A stretch of 43,850 nucleotides of DNA from Actinokineospora sp. NBRC 105648 (GCF_030269645.1 NZ_BSTR01000060.1:1-43850); one strand, 5' to 3'; shown: positions 22,742-31,731, counted from the stretch's first letter. Program-made: numbers and translations. Notes: generated by a model from the letters alone, not told the origin.

Positions 22742-24263
22742 GAGGTAGCGAGGTGGGGGAGCGGCGGTGGCGCAGGGAGAGCAACCCGCCCACGACCAGC
22801 GTCACCGCCACGCCCAGCGGCGTGTACCAGGGGAAGGCGAGCGCGACACTGCCCTGGGCCGGGTTCGGCTTGCCGAAGTCCACGCCCAGCAGGGCGCCGG
22901 AGGACTTGCTGAACTTCAGCCCGAGGATCACGAACGCCATCACCGCCACGGTGGTCACGAACGCGACGACGGCGTCGGCCTGCCGGGCCCGGCGGACCAG
23001 CAGGCCGAGCAGGAACGCCCCGAGCAGCGCGCCGTAGGTGTAGCCGGTGATCGCCAGCCCGGTCTCGACGATCGGGTTCTTGGTCGTGGTGAACATCGAG
23101 GCGAACACGATCAGCGCGCCCGCCCACACCACCGTCCACAAGCGACCCTGCTTGAGCGCCTCGGCGTCGGACAGCGGCCGCTTGACGATCTTCTGGTAGA
23201 CGTCGGTGACCGTCGAGGAGGCCAGCGCGCCCAGCGACGAGCTCAGCGCGGCCGCCAGAATGCCCGCGATCACGAAGCCGGACAGCCCGCTCGGCAGTTC
23301 CTTGACCACGAATGAGGCGAACAGCTCGTCGCCGGTGGTCAACCCGAGACCCGACACCGGGTCCAGACCGCGGTAGAAGGACCAGAGCATCGTCCCGATG
23401 AGCAGGAACATCGCGAACTGCAGCAGCACCACGAATCCGCTGGCCACCAGCGCCTTCTGGCTGGCCCGCAGGTCGTTGCAGGACATCAGCCGCTGCACGA
23501 TCAGTTGGTCGGCGCCGTGCGAGGCCATCGACAGCACCGCCCCGCCGAACACCGCGGCGACGAACGAGTACGGGTTGGCCGTCGGCGCGGAAGCGAAGTC
23601 GAACAGCTGCGTCTTACCGGCCTCGACCGCCGCCGACAGCCAGCCGTCGGGCAGCTTCCCCGCGAGCACCACGATCACCGCCACGCCACCGGCCACGTAC
23701 CAGAGCATCTGGATCGCGTCGACCCACACGACCGCCCGCACACCGCCGAAGAACGTGTACACCACCATCGCCACACCGAGCGCGGCGACGATCTGCCAGT
23801 AGGCGGCGCTCACCCCGTAGGCCGCTAGTACCACCTTGATGGGGATCGCGGTCGCGAAGAGGCGCACACCGTCGGCGAGCAACCGCGTGAACAAGAACGT
23901 CACCGACGCGGTGCTCTGCAATCCCGCCCCGAACCGCTCACCGAGGAAGTTGTAAGCGGTGGTCACCTCACCCGCGACGTACCGCGGCAAGAGGACGAAG
24001 GCGACAACCGTCCGGCCGATGATGTAACCGATGGCTAACTGCAGGTAGGTGAACGCGCCGAGGTAGGCCACGGTGGGCACGCTGAGCACCGTGAGCGTCG
24101 AGGTCTCCGCGGACACGACCGAGAGGCACGCGACCCACCACGAGATCTTGCCGTCGCCGACGAAGTAGTCCCTGGCCGAGCGCTGCCGCCCCGCGATGAG
24201 CACGCCCAGCAGCGGCATGCCCACCAGGAACACCACGATGATCGCGAGGTCGAGCACGCGCAC
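22734..24263 (-). CDS. Sodium:solute symporter family transporter
   Basis: A 509-residue polytopic transporter with about 13 membrane helices. GTG at 24263 has a GGGGG run 6 nt upstream; another GTG at 24257 is possible. SSS-family features are GRQRSARDYFVGDGKISWW near the N-terminus, SAETSTLTVLSVP (Na+ site helix), ASHGADQLIVQRLMSC and LAAALSSSLGALASSTVTDVY. The substrate cannot be read from sequence; organic acids, sugars and inositol are common for this family. A rare TTA leucine codon is at 24038-24036 (codon 76). Confidence 0.92.
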   Translation of the reverse strand: MRVLDLAIIVVFLVGMPLLGVLIAGRQRSARDYFVGDGKISWWVACLSVVSAETSTLTVLSVPTVAYLGAFTYLQLAIGYIIGRTVVAFVLLPRYVAGEVTTAYNFLGERFGAGLQSTASVTFLFTRLLADGVRLFATAIPIKVVLAAYGVSAAYWQIVAALGVAMVVYTFFGGVRAVVWVDAIQMLWYVAGGVAVIVVLAGKLPDGWLSAAVEAGKTQLFDFASAPTANPYSFVAAVFGGAVLSMASHGADQLIVQRLMSCNDLRASQKALVASGFVVLLQFAMFLLIGTMLWSFYRGLDPVSGLGLTTGDELFASFVVKELPSGLSGFVIAGILAAALSSSLGALASSTVTDVYQKIVKRPLSDAEALKQGRLWTVVWAGALIVFASMFTTTKNPIVETGLAITGYTYGALLGAFLLGLLVRRARQADAVVAFVTTVAVMAFVILGLKFSKSSGALLGVDFGKPNPAQGSVALAFPWYTPLGVAVTLVVGGLLSLRHRRSPTSLPLS

Positions 24264-24422
24264 GGGTTTCCCCCTGGTCCTGGGCCTGCGGTGCAGGCGT
24301 CGACACCTGGCTTGTCGAGGAAGTGGTCTATTGCACTCGGCTGCCGCGCGCAAGATCTCAGTTGTCCACAGGCCGGGTGCGGCGCCCAGCGGGCCCGCGC
24401 CGCGGGATGCGAGGATGGCCGG

Positions 24423-25946
24423 GTGTCGGACACCGTGATCATCATCCTCATCGCCGTCGTGGCGCTGCTGGTCGTCGCCCTGGTCACCGGCGTCGTCCTC
24501 ACCCGGCGCAGGCGGATCAGCCTGGACGAGCCCAAGCCCGAGGTGACCGAGCGCCCCAAGGGCGGTGGCTACCAGGCGGGCAGCGGGATCAGCCTGGCCC
24601 CCGGCGGCCCCCGGGACGCCCCGACCGCCCCACCGGTCCACCCGGCGGGCGAGCGCACCGAGGTCGACGGTCAGCCCGGGGTCGGCGACGACGCCTCGGT
24701 CCCGCGCGACTCGGCCAAGCGCGGCATCGTCGATGTCACCCTCCCCGACGCCCCCGACACCACCACGGTCCCGGGCGCCGATCCCCAGACCGACACCGCG
24801 CAGCCGACTGAGCCCAAGACCGGCACGGTCCCCGCTCCCCGGTCCGACACCGACACGTCCGCCCAGCCCGGTTCACCCGCCCCAGTGGACCCAGCCCCGC
24901 CGACCGACCGCATCCCGGTACAGGCGGAACCCGAGACCGAGCGCCTCCCGGTCCAGTCCGCCCCGCCCACCGACCGCATCCCGGTCCAGCAGGTCGACAC
25001 GGCGGACGACATCGCCCCCACCTCCGGCCGCCTGGAACGACTGCGCGGCAGGCTCTCCCGCTCCCGCTCCGCGTTCGGCCAGGGCCTCCTGGGCCTCTTG
25101 GGCGCGGGCGACCTGGACGAGGACTCCTGGACCGACGTCGAGGACACCCTCCTCCTCGCCGACCTGGGCGCGGCCACCACCCAGGACGTCGTGGACCGCC
25201 TCCGCGTCGAACTCGTCGCCCGTGGCGTGCGCACGCCCGAGCAGGCCCGCGCCCTGCTCCGGGAGGTCCTCGTAGAGGCCCTCCACCCGGAGATGGACCG
25301 CGCCGTCCGCGCCCTCCCACACGGTGTCGGCGCCGACAAGCAGCCCGCGGTCGTCCTGGTCGCAGGCGTCAACGGCACCGGCAAGACCACCACCACCGGC
25401 AAACTCGCCCGAGTCCTGGTCGCCGACGGCCGCACCGTCGTGCTGGGCGCGGCTGACACCTTCCGCGCCGCCGCCGCCGACCAGCTCCAGACCTGGGCGG
25501 ACCGAGTCGGCGCCCAGGTCGTCCGCGGCAAGGAAGGCTCCGACCCAGCCGCCGTCGCCTTCGACGCGGTCAAGACCGGCCGCGCCACCGGCGTGGACGC
25601 GGTCCTGGTCGACACAGCGGGCAGGCTGCACACCAAGACCGGCCTGATGGACGAACTCGGCAAGGTCAAACGAGTCGTCGAGAAGCAGGGCAAGGTCGAC
25701 GAGGTGCTGCTGGTCCTGGACGCCACCACCGGCCAGAACGGCCTGACCCAGGCCCGCGTCTTCAGCGAGGTCGTCTCGGTCACCGGCATCGTCCTGACCA
25801 AGCTCGACGGCACCGCCAAGGGCGGCATCGTCTTCCAGGTCCAACGCGAACTCGGCGTCCCGGTCAAGCTCGTCGGTCTGGGCGAGGGCCCGGACGACCT
25901 GGCCCCCTTCGACCCCACCGCCTTCGTGGACGCCCTGCTCAACTAG
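24423..25946 (+). CDS. ftsY: Signal recognition particle receptor FtsY
   Basis: A 507-residue SRP receptor GTPase. The GTG at 24423 gives an N-terminal membrane helix (about 5-25, VIIILIAVVALLVVALVTGVV), usual in actinobacteria. A long Pro/Thr/Asp-rich acidic A region (about 30-205) includes near-repeats of PTDRIPVQ and ETERLPVQ. The NG domain starts about 210: G1 GVNGTGKTTT (about 315), ADTFRAAAADQL, DTAGRLHT and TKLDGTAKGG. It docks SRP-ribosome complexes at the membrane. The spacer to the divergent symporter is 159 bp. Confidence 0.97.
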   Translation: MSDTVIIILIAVVALLVVALVTGVVLTRRRRISLDEPKPEVTERPKGGGYQAGSGISLAPGGPRDAPTAPPVHPAGERTEVDGQPGVGDDASVPRDSAKRGIVDVTLPDAPDTTTVPGADPQTDTAQPTEPKTGTVPAPRSDTDTSAQPGSPAPVDPAPPTDRIPVQAEPETERLPVQSAPPTDRIPVQQVDTADDIAPTSGRLERLRGRLSRSRSAFGQGLLGLLGAGDLDEDSWTDVEDTLLLADLGAATTQDVVDRLRVELVARGVRTPEQARALLREVLVEALHPEMDRAVRALPHGVGADKQPAVVLVAGVNGTGKTTTTGKLARVLVADGRTVVLGAADTFRAAAADQLQTWADRVGAQVVRGKEGSDPAAVAFDAVKTGRATGVDAVLVDTAGRLHTKTGLMDELGKVKRVVEKQGKVDEVLLVLDATTGQNGLTQARVFSEVVSVTGIVLTKLDGTAKGGIVFQVQRELGVPVKLVGLGEGPDDLAPFDPTAFVDALLN

Positions 25947-26269
25947 CCCGCACAGCAACAACACTGAGGCGCCGCGACCCAAGGCCCAAGGCGGCCACGG
26001 GCTCTGCCGCCGACCCCTAAACCCTCGTGGTCGCCAACGCCCCAACCCTCGTTGTCACCACCGGGCCCCCACCCCCGCCACCGCTGACCGCACCCCGGCA
26101 TCCGGGCACCTCGGCACCCGGGCACCCCGCCACCCGGGCACCCCGCTACCCGTCTACTCCGGCACCCCGGCGCCCGCTACCCCGGCACCCGTTACCCCGG
26201 CACCCCCTGAGGCCATCCCTGCCTTCCGCTCTCCCCTCCTCCCACCAGCCGCAACACGCCCCCCTGACC
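25947..26269. other. C-rich low-complexity region after ftsY
   Basis: This is non-coding. Bases about 26093-26215 are degenerate tandem copies of a 9-11 bp unit like CCCGGCACC, without the regular spacing or unique spacers of a CRISPR array. The plus strand is C-rich and G-poor, as at 9858-9971, and it leads into long hairpin copy 3. A Rho-utilisation-like 3' region of ftsY is a plausible reading. Confidence 0.5.
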
Positions 26270-26413
26270 TGCTGGATTGGGTGGAGTGGCTTTGTTTGGG
26301 GAGAAAAGAGGCGCTAGCCTGGCCCAGGCGTGGGTGATCCCTTCCCCACCCGCTTCACCCCGGCGCCTCTTTTCTTAGGGGCCCCAAACAAAGCCACTCC
26401 ACCCAATCCAGCA
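26270..26413 (+). repeat. Long hairpin element copy 3
   Basis: Outer arms 26270-26301 and 26382-26413 pair perfectly over 32 bp. Inner arms 26302-26314 and 26363-26375 are identical to those of copy 2 (13 bp). The same one-sided bulge TAGGGG is at 26376-26381, giving TAGGGGCCCC. The loop is 26315-26362 and again starts TAGCCTGGCCCAGG. Compared with copy 2, six arm positions differ, and each change is matched by the complementary change on the other arm. The element lies downstream of ftsY. Confidence 0.9.
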
Positions 26414-26583
26414 CCCCCACCCAACCGCGCCCACGAAAGCCCAAGAGAGCCAAGAGAGCCCAAGGGCTCAAGCACACGCACCGCAACACACCCACCCCCA
26501 CCAGCCACGATCGAGTGAACCAGTCACCATCTCGTCCAGATGCATGAGGACATTCGGCTCATCCACCCGGCACCCTGTCGCCC
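26414..26583. other. Spacer before the orphan LuxR regulator
   Basis: No gene seen. It holds short direct repeats (AGCCCAAGAG-like, about 26448-26475) and a small perfect hairpin GAGCCC-AA-GGGCTC near 26456-26469. The promoter of the LuxR gene must lie here, but I see no convincing -10/-35 pair. Confidence 0.4.
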
Positions 26584-27264
26584 GTGGACCCGCTACGCCT
26601 CTGGTTAGTCGACGACCACGCCCTGCTCACCGAGGCGCTGGCCGCCAGACTGGCCGCCTTCGCCGACCTGTGGGTGGTCGGTCACTCGACCAGTGACGAC
26701 CCGCAGCTGCCCGCCCGCCTGGCCCGCGAGCGCCCCGACGTCATCACCGTCGAGCCCGAGTCGGCCCGGCGGTCCGAGGCCGAGCTCTTCGCCGCGCTGC
26801 GCTCGGCGGCCCCGGACGCCCGGCTCGTCGCCCTCACCGGCAGCCGCGACCCGCTGCGCGCCCTGGCCGCCGCCCGCCTCGGTGTCGACGCGTGGATCCC
26901 CAAGGCCGCGGGCACCACTCACCTGGTCGAGGTCCTGCGCGGGGTCTGCCGGGGTGACGCCTGGTTCCCGCCGCGCTTCCTCGGCGTGATCCTGCGTGGC
27001 CTGCGCGAGGACGTGCACCGCTCGCGCACCGGCACCGGCCCGCTGGACTCGCTGTCCGGCCGGGAGCGCGAGGTGCTGGCCTGCATGGTCGACGGGATGC
27101 GCGGTCCGGAGATCGCGTCCGCGCTCGGCCTGTCCGCGAACACCATCCGCACGCACACCCACAGCGTCTATGCCAAGCTCGGCGTGCACAGCCGGTTGCA
27201 GGCCGTCAGCGCCGCCCGGTCGGCGGGTCTCATGCCGCGCGCCGATCCCCTCCATTCGACGTAG
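26584..27264 (+). CDS. Orphan LuxR-type regulator with Asp-to-Glu receiver
   Basis: A 226-residue NarL/LuxR-class regulator. The receiver (about 3-120) keeps the acidic pair D10-D11 (LVDDHALL) and the Lys (WIPKAAG), but the phospho-acceptor position is Glu57 (PDVITVEPE where the family has PD-x4-D). Glu often mimics phospho-Asp, so the protein may be constitutively active or signal-independent. The C-terminal HTH (about 155-215) is intact: LSGREREVLACMVDG and SANTIRTHTHSVYAKLGVHSRLQAV. Codon 8 is TTA (26605), a rare codon in such genomes. It starts at GTG. No kinase is adjacent; the surface cassette downstream is a likely target. Confidence 0.9.
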   Translation: MDPLRLWLVDDHALLTEALAARLAAFADLWVVGHSTSDDPQLPARLARERPDVITVEPESARRSEAELFAALRSAAPDARLVALTGSRDPLRALAAARLGVDAWIPKAAGTTHLVEVLRGVCRGDAWFPPRFLGVILRGLREDVHRSRTGTGPLDSLSGREREVLACMVDGMRGPEIASALGLSANTIRTHTHSVYAKLGVHSRLQAVSAARSAGLMPRADPLHST

Positions 27265-27339
27265 CCGCCCTCATCCAGCCGGGTGAGCCCTTTCGGGTCG
27301 TCGGATCCTACGGTCGCACCGACGGCACGGGAAAAGCTC

Positions 27340-27393
27340 ATGCCGTCTACGGGGGTGGGCTCGGTGACCTACGGCAGACCGGCGCGCTGGTGA
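27340..27393 (+). CDS. Possible 17-codon leader peptide
   Basis: An ATG at 27340 opens a 17-residue frame (MPSTGVGSVTYGRPARW) whose TGA overlaps the GTG of the glycosyltransferase by 4 nt. The glycosyltransferase itself lacks a good ribosome site, so coupling from this leader could drive its translation. The leader's own ribosome site is weak. I report it because of the overlap geometry. Confidence 0.3.
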   Translation: MPSTGVGSVTYGRPARW

Positions 27394-30221
27394 TCCCGGC
27401 GTGGCTGCTCGCGGTGCTCGTGGTCGGCGTCGGCTTCCCGGTCGGCACCGCCCTCGGTGTGCTGCTGCGCGACCGCCAGCGCGGTTCGCTGCTGGTCGCC
27501 CGGGGTGAGCCGGTGCTCGGCGAGGTCGCGGTGGTCATCGCCGCGCGCGACGCCGAGGGCGAGATCGTCGCCGCCATCGAGGCCGCGGCCAAGCTGGTGC
27601 CGCGCACCGACATCCACGTGGTCTCCGACGAGTCGACCGACCGCACCGTCGACGTGGCGCACGACCACGGCGTGAACGTCGCCGAGACGCTGCGCCCGGC
27701 GGGCCGGGCGGGCGCGGTCGCCGCGGCGCTCACTGGTTTCCAGGCCCTCGACCGCTACCGGTACGTGCTGGTGCTCGACGTCGACCACCGCCCGCACCCG
27801 CAGTTCCTCGACCGCACCCTCCCGCTCTTCGACGACTCCGATGTCGCCGCCGTCTCCGGTTACGCGCAGACCGATTGGGACTCCGCGCGCCGCGGCTTCG
27901 TCGGGCGCCTGCTCACCGCCTACCGGGCGCGCGCCTACGCGCTGACCCAGTGGTTGCTCACGGTCAACCGGACGCGGCCGCGGGTCGAGGCGGGCAGGCT
28001 GCTGCCCAGCCCGGCCCGGATGTACCGGTCCTCGGTGCTGGCCGCGCTGGACGCCGACCCGCAGGGGCTGGTGGTGGCCGACTTCGACCTGTCGAACCAG
28101 ATCTACCGCCGCGGCCTCGGCCGGGTCGTGGTGGTCCGCGGCGCGGTAGTCGGCACCCGCGACCCGGACAACCTGCGCACCTACGCCCGGCAGGTCCGGT
28201 TGTGGACGCGCGGGTTCTGGCAGGCCGCGCGCCGCGACGGTCGTGGCGGTCCGCACACGGCGGGTCTAGTCGCGTTCGCGGTGGAGAACGTGCTCACCTC
28301 GGTTGCACTGCTCGCCGTCCCCGTCCTGGCCGCGTTCGGGTTGATCACCGTCCCGGCGTTGCTCCTCGGCGTTTTCCTGCCCGACCTCCTGCTGACCCTG
28401 ATCGTCGCCGCGCGCCAGCGGGAGTCCCGCTACCTGCCGATCGCCGTGTTCTTCCCGTTCATGCGCCTGTTCGACGCGGTGCTGCACCTCGGTGCGCTGG
28501 TCGGACGGGTGCCCGCGCGGTGGCTGAGCCCAGTGCGGCCCCTCTCGGTGCGCTCCGCGTCCACCCGGGTCCCGTGGTGGCGCACGAAGCCCGTGGCCGC
28601 CGTCGGCTGGTTGCTCGCCGCGGCATCCGGTGCGGCGCTTGCCGTGCGGGTGGCGATGGTTTCGGCCACGCTGCCGGTTTCGGTCGCGGAAAACGCGATC
28701 GTGGACGCCGTGTACGGCGGTGTGACTGGCCAGGACGTCCCCTCAGTCCCGAGTGGACTGGTGTTCCCCGACCTGCAGATGGTGTTGTACGCCGGGATCA
28801 GCCGCGCCTTCGAGCGCTACAGCAGCGTGTTGATCAGCGCGCGCGAGGTCTCGGTCGCCGCTGTCGGGGTGGCCGCGCTGTGCCTGGTGCTGATCGCCTT
28901 GCTGCTGCGCGTCCGACCGCTGGCGGCCGCGGTCGCGTTGGCCGCAGCTGCGGTCTGCGTGCCCGTCGTCGCTGCCTTCGCCACCGCCGGGCCTGGTCCG
29001 CTGGGCGCCGCCTGGCTCGGTGTCGCCGGCGTGTCGGCCGCCGCCGCGGTGCGCAAGAAGGACCCGAAACTGCTGACCATCGCCGTCATCGCGCTACCGG
29101 TGGCGGTGGCCACGGTCCCGTTGGTGCTGCTCCCGGTCGCGGTCGGCGGGCTCGTGTGGAGCGTGCTCGCGCGCAAGTGGGTGTGGACCGGCGTGCTGGG
29201 CGTCGTCGCTCTGGCAGGCGCGGCGCTGATCGCGCTCGATGTCCTCGCCGTCCCGTCCTCGGTGGTGCTCGGCGCGGACCTGCGCGACCTGCTGTTGATC
29301 GGCTGCCTGCTCGCGGGGGCGGGTGGTCTGCTGGTCGGCCGGGCACGCCCGGTCGCCGCCGGTCTCCTCACCGCCGCGCTGCTCTCGCTGGCCGGTGGCG
29401 TCGCCACCGACGCACTCGTCCCGGTCTCGCTCGCCTGCGCGGTGCTGGTCGTCGCCATCCTGGCCGACGAGCTGGCCACCCGGATCCCCGACGGCGCGCC
29501 GGCGCTCGCCCGCCGGGCGGGCGTTGCCCTGGCCGCGATCGCCGCCCTGGCCGGCGCTGGCTGGGGGGTGCGGGTCGGCACGCCGGTCACGCCGTCGGCC
29601 GACCACCGGGCCGCCGTCGACTGGTTCACCGCCGCCGCCGCGTCCACCACGGACCTGTCCGCGCCGCCGCTGCTCTGGTCGGACCTGCGCCGCGACCTGG
29701 CCCGCGCGGGTCAGCCCGCCAACCGCGCCCACCTAGGTGGCGTCACGACGCTCGCCGCCAACGGCACCGGGCTGCCGCTGGCCCGCTTCCCCGGCATCAC
29801 CATCACCCTCACCGACGGCGGCGCGGGCTACGTCGCCGACGGCAACCGCAACGCCGCCGGTGGCCAGCTCGCCGCCAACGACCGCATCGAGATGCCCGAC
29901 ACCGTCCGCGCGGCGCTGCGCGCGGGCCAGGTCGACATGCGGGTGATGGCGGTGCTCGCCGAGATCAGCGCCCAGCACGACCTCACCCTGGCCGAGGTGT
30001 CCAACCCCGCGCCGGAGGCGGGCTCGGAGCTGCCGCTGCGCACCGCCGTGCTGTCCGAGGTGGACGGTGCCCCGGCGACCGACCCGGCGGTGGTCACCGC
30101 GCTCAAGACCTGGCTCGCCGCCCAACTGCCCCCGTACGCCCCCGACGACTCCCGCGTGACCGATCGGGGGTTCGCGCTCAGCTGGCGAATGCCCGCCCCC
30201 GGCGCCCCGGTCCCGAAGTGA
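27390..30221 (+). CDS. Large membrane glycosyltransferase (GT2 plus polytopic C-half)
   Basis: A 943-residue membrane enzyme. After an N-terminal helix (about 3-25), a GT2 catalytic domain runs about 45-280: VVIAARDAEGEI, VVSDESTDRTVDVA (Asp80), the DXD site VLVLDVDHRPH (Asp130/Asp132), ADFDLSNQIYRRG, and RQVRLWTRGFW, equivalent to the Q-x-x-R-W acceptor motif. Many membrane helices follow (about 285-345, then about 400-740), and a C-terminal outside domain (about 750-943) ends the protein. The fusion resembles cell-surface polysaccharide or protein glycosylation enzymes. No upstream in-frame start is available. DUF4397 and sortase genes follow in the same direction. Confidence 0.85.
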   Translation: MIPAWLLAVLVVGVGFPVGTALGVLLRDRQRGSLLVARGEPVLGEVAVVIAARDAEGEIVAAIEAAAKLVPRTDIHVVSDESTDRTVDVAHDHGVNVAETLRPAGRAGAVAAALTGFQALDRYRYVLVLDVDHRPHPQFLDRTLPLFDDSDVAAVSGYAQTDWDSARRGFVGRLLTAYRARAYALTQWLLTVNRTRPRVEAGRLLPSPARMYRSSVLAALDADPQGLVVADFDLSNQIYRRGLGRVVVVRGAVVGTRDPDNLRTYARQVRLWTRGFWQAARRDGRGGPHTAGLVAFAVENVLTSVALLAVPVLAAFGLITVPALLLGVFLPDLLLTLIVAARQRESRYLPIAVFFPFMRLFDAVLHLGALVGRVPARWLSPVRPLSVRSASTRVPWWRTKPVAAVGWLLAAASGAALAVRVAMVSATLPVSVAENAIVDAVYGGVTGQDVPSVPSGLVFPDLQMVLYAGISRAFERYSSVLISAREVSVAAVGVAALCLVLIALLLRVRPLAAAVALAAAAVCVPVVAAFATAGPGPLGAAWLGVAGVSAAAAVRKKDPKLLTIAVIALPVAVATVPLVLLPVAVGGLVWSVLARKWVWTGVLGVVALAGAALIALDVLAVPSSVVLGADLRDLLLIGCLLAGAGGLLVGRARPVAAGLLTAALLSLAGGVATDALVPVSLACAVLVVAILADELATRIPDGAPALARRAGVALAAIAALAGAGWGVRVGTPVTPSADHRAAVDWFTAAAASTTDLSAPPLLWSDLRRDLARAGQPANRAHLGGVTTLAANGTGLPLARFPGITITLTDGGAGYVADGNRNAAGGQLAANDRIEMPDTVRAALRAGQVDMRVMAVLAEISAQHDLTLAEVSNPAPEAGSELPLRTAVLSEVDGAPATDPAVVTALKTWLAAQLPPYAPDDSRVTDRGFALSWRMPAPGAPVPK

Positions 30222-30247
30222 ATCCCCATCCCCGTAAGGACGAACCG

Positions 30248-31072
30248 ATGAGCAAGACCCTCCGCCGTTTCCTCATCCCGCTGCTGGTCGCGGGCCTGGC
30301 GAGTGTGTTCGCCGGGGCCTTCCTGCCCGCGCAGGCCGCCACCGGTACCTACCTCCGCCTCGCCCACCTGTCCCCGGACACCCCGGACGTCGACGTGACG
30401 GTCACCAACTTCGCCCGCCCCGACTGGTCGGTGAAGCTCAACGGCGTCGGCTACGGCGACATCTCCGGCTACCAGCGCATCGAGCCGGGCACCTACACCG
30501 TCGCCATGCGCGCGGCCGGGGCCGACCCGAAGAGCGCCCCGGTCATCTCCGCGACCCTGGACGCCACCGACGGCCGCGCCTACACCGTCGCGGGCCTGGG
30601 CAAGTTCACCTCGCTGTCGCTGAGCGTCCTGGACGACGACATCACCCTCCCGCCCGCGGGCAAGGCGCGGATGCGCGTGGTCAACGGTGCCCCCAAGGCC
30701 GGTGAGCTCGACATCGACCGCGCGGGTGTCCCGGTGATCGAGAAGGCCGCGTTCGGCAAGGCCACCGCCTACAGCCTGGTCGACGCGGGCGCCTCGGTGC
30801 TGCAGGTGCTGCCCAAGGGCGCGCCCGCGACCGACCTGCCGGTGACCCTGGACCCGGGCGGCGTCTACACGGTGCTGGTGTTGGAGAAGAACGGCGGGCT
30901 GACCGCCGAGGTGAAGGCCGACGCCAAGGGCGCCGAGGTGGTGCCCGCCGGTGGCGTGGAGACCGGTGGCGGGTCCACCAGCCGGGTGATGGTGCTGACC
31001 CTCGGGCTGATCGCGGTCGCGGGTGCGGCGGGCGCGCTGTTCGTCACGGTGCTGCGCCGCCGCAAGGCGTAG
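30248..31072 (+). CDS. DUF4397 surface protein with sortase-signal-like tail
   Basis: A 274-residue exported protein. The signal peptide is MSKTLRRFLIPLLVAGLASV... with a cut after AQAA. DUF4397 repeats run about 33-225 (YLRLAHLSPDTPDVDVTV, GTYTVAMRAAGA, MRVVNGAPKAGELDI, GGVYTVLVLEKNG). The tail is GGVETGGGS, then a membrane helix (VMVLTLGLIAVAGAAGALF), then RRRKA, which is the order of a cell-wall sorting signal, although VETGG is not a canonical LPxTG. The ATG at 30248 has AAGGA upstream. The sortase gene starts 2 nt after its stop, so it is the probable substrate. Confidence 0.88.
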   Translation: MSKTLRRFLIPLLVAGLASVFAGAFLPAQAATGTYLRLAHLSPDTPDVDVTVTNFARPDWSVKLNGVGYGDISGYQRIEPGTYTVAMRAAGADPKSAPVISATLDATDGRAYTVAGLGKFTSLSLSVLDDDITLPPAGKARMRVVNGAPKAGELDIDRAGVPVIEKAAFGKATAYSLVDAGASVLQVLPKGAPATDLPVTLDPGGVYTVLVLEKNGGLTAEVKADAKGAEVVPAGGVETGGGSTSRVMVLTLGLIAVAGAAGALFVTVLRRRKA

Positions 31073-31074
31073 GC

Positions 31075-31698
31075 GTGAGCGGGTTGGGCCGGGTCGCCAC
31101 CGGGGCGTTGGCCGCGGTGGCGGTGCTGCTCGTCTCCTTCGGGGTGGCGGGCGCGGGTCGGGGAACTCCCGCGCCCGCCGCGTCCGCGCCGGTGACGACC
31201 ACCGAACCCGGTCCGACCTGGTCGATCGAGACCGCCTCGGCCGACCCGGCGCCGGTGCGCCCGGCCCGGGTGCGGATCCCGGCGATCGGGGTGGACACCG
31301 CCCTGGTCGACATCGGGGTGGACGGCACCGGGGCGCTCATCCCACCGACCGCGGCCGACATCGCGGGCTGGTTCACCGCCGGGCCCGCGCCCGGCTCGGT
31401 CGGGCCCGCGCTGCTGGCCGGGCACGTCGACTCCCGGGCGGGGCCGGGGGTGTTCTTCCGCCTGGTCGACCTGCGGCCGGGGGACAGGATCGAGGTCGAG
31501 CGCACCGACGGCAGCAGGGTCGCCTTCGCGGTGGCCACCACGCGGCACACGCCGAAGACCGCCTTCCCGACCGACCTGGTCTACGCGCCGACGCCGGTGC
31601 CGGAGCTGCGGCTGGTCACCTGCGGCGGCACCTTCGACCGCTCGATCCGCAGCTACCGGGACAACATCATCGTCGAGGCGGTTCTCACGACCGGGTGA
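31075..31698 (+). CDS. Sortase (class F-type)
   Basis: A 207-residue transpeptidase with an N-terminal membrane helix (about 8-27), a Pro/Thr spacer, and a sortase beta-barrel from about 63. Catalytic residues are visible: His117 in LLAGHVDS, Cys183 in LVTCGGTF and Arg195 in RSYRDNIIV. RVRIPAIGVDTALVDIGVD is the typical opening of class F actinobacterial sortases. It starts at GTG and follows the DUF4397 gene at once; together with the glycosyltransferase these form a likely operon for a surface-displayed protein. Confidence 0.92.
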   Translation: MSGLGRVATGALAAVAVLLVSFGVAGAGRGTPAPAASAPVTTTEPGPTWSIETASADPAPVRPARVRIPAIGVDTALVDIGVDGTGALIPPTAADIAGWFTAGPAPGSVGPALLAGHVDSRAGPGVFFRLVDLRPGDRIEVERTDGSRVAFAVATTRHTPKTAFPTDLVYAPTPVPELRLVTCGGTFDRSIRSYRDNIIVEAVLTTG

Positions 31699-31731
31699 AG
31701 GTTGGTCACGCTGCGCTGAGGAAATGGGAAT

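Noticed and set aside
26093..26215. CRISPR-like array in the C-rich repeats after ftsY
   Set aside because: Units are 9-11 bp, degenerate and directly abutting; there are no spacers and no cas genes.
26314..26518. Short frames at hairpin copy 3 resembling those at copy 2
   Set aside because: Same reason as above: translated repeat DNA with no independent coding support.
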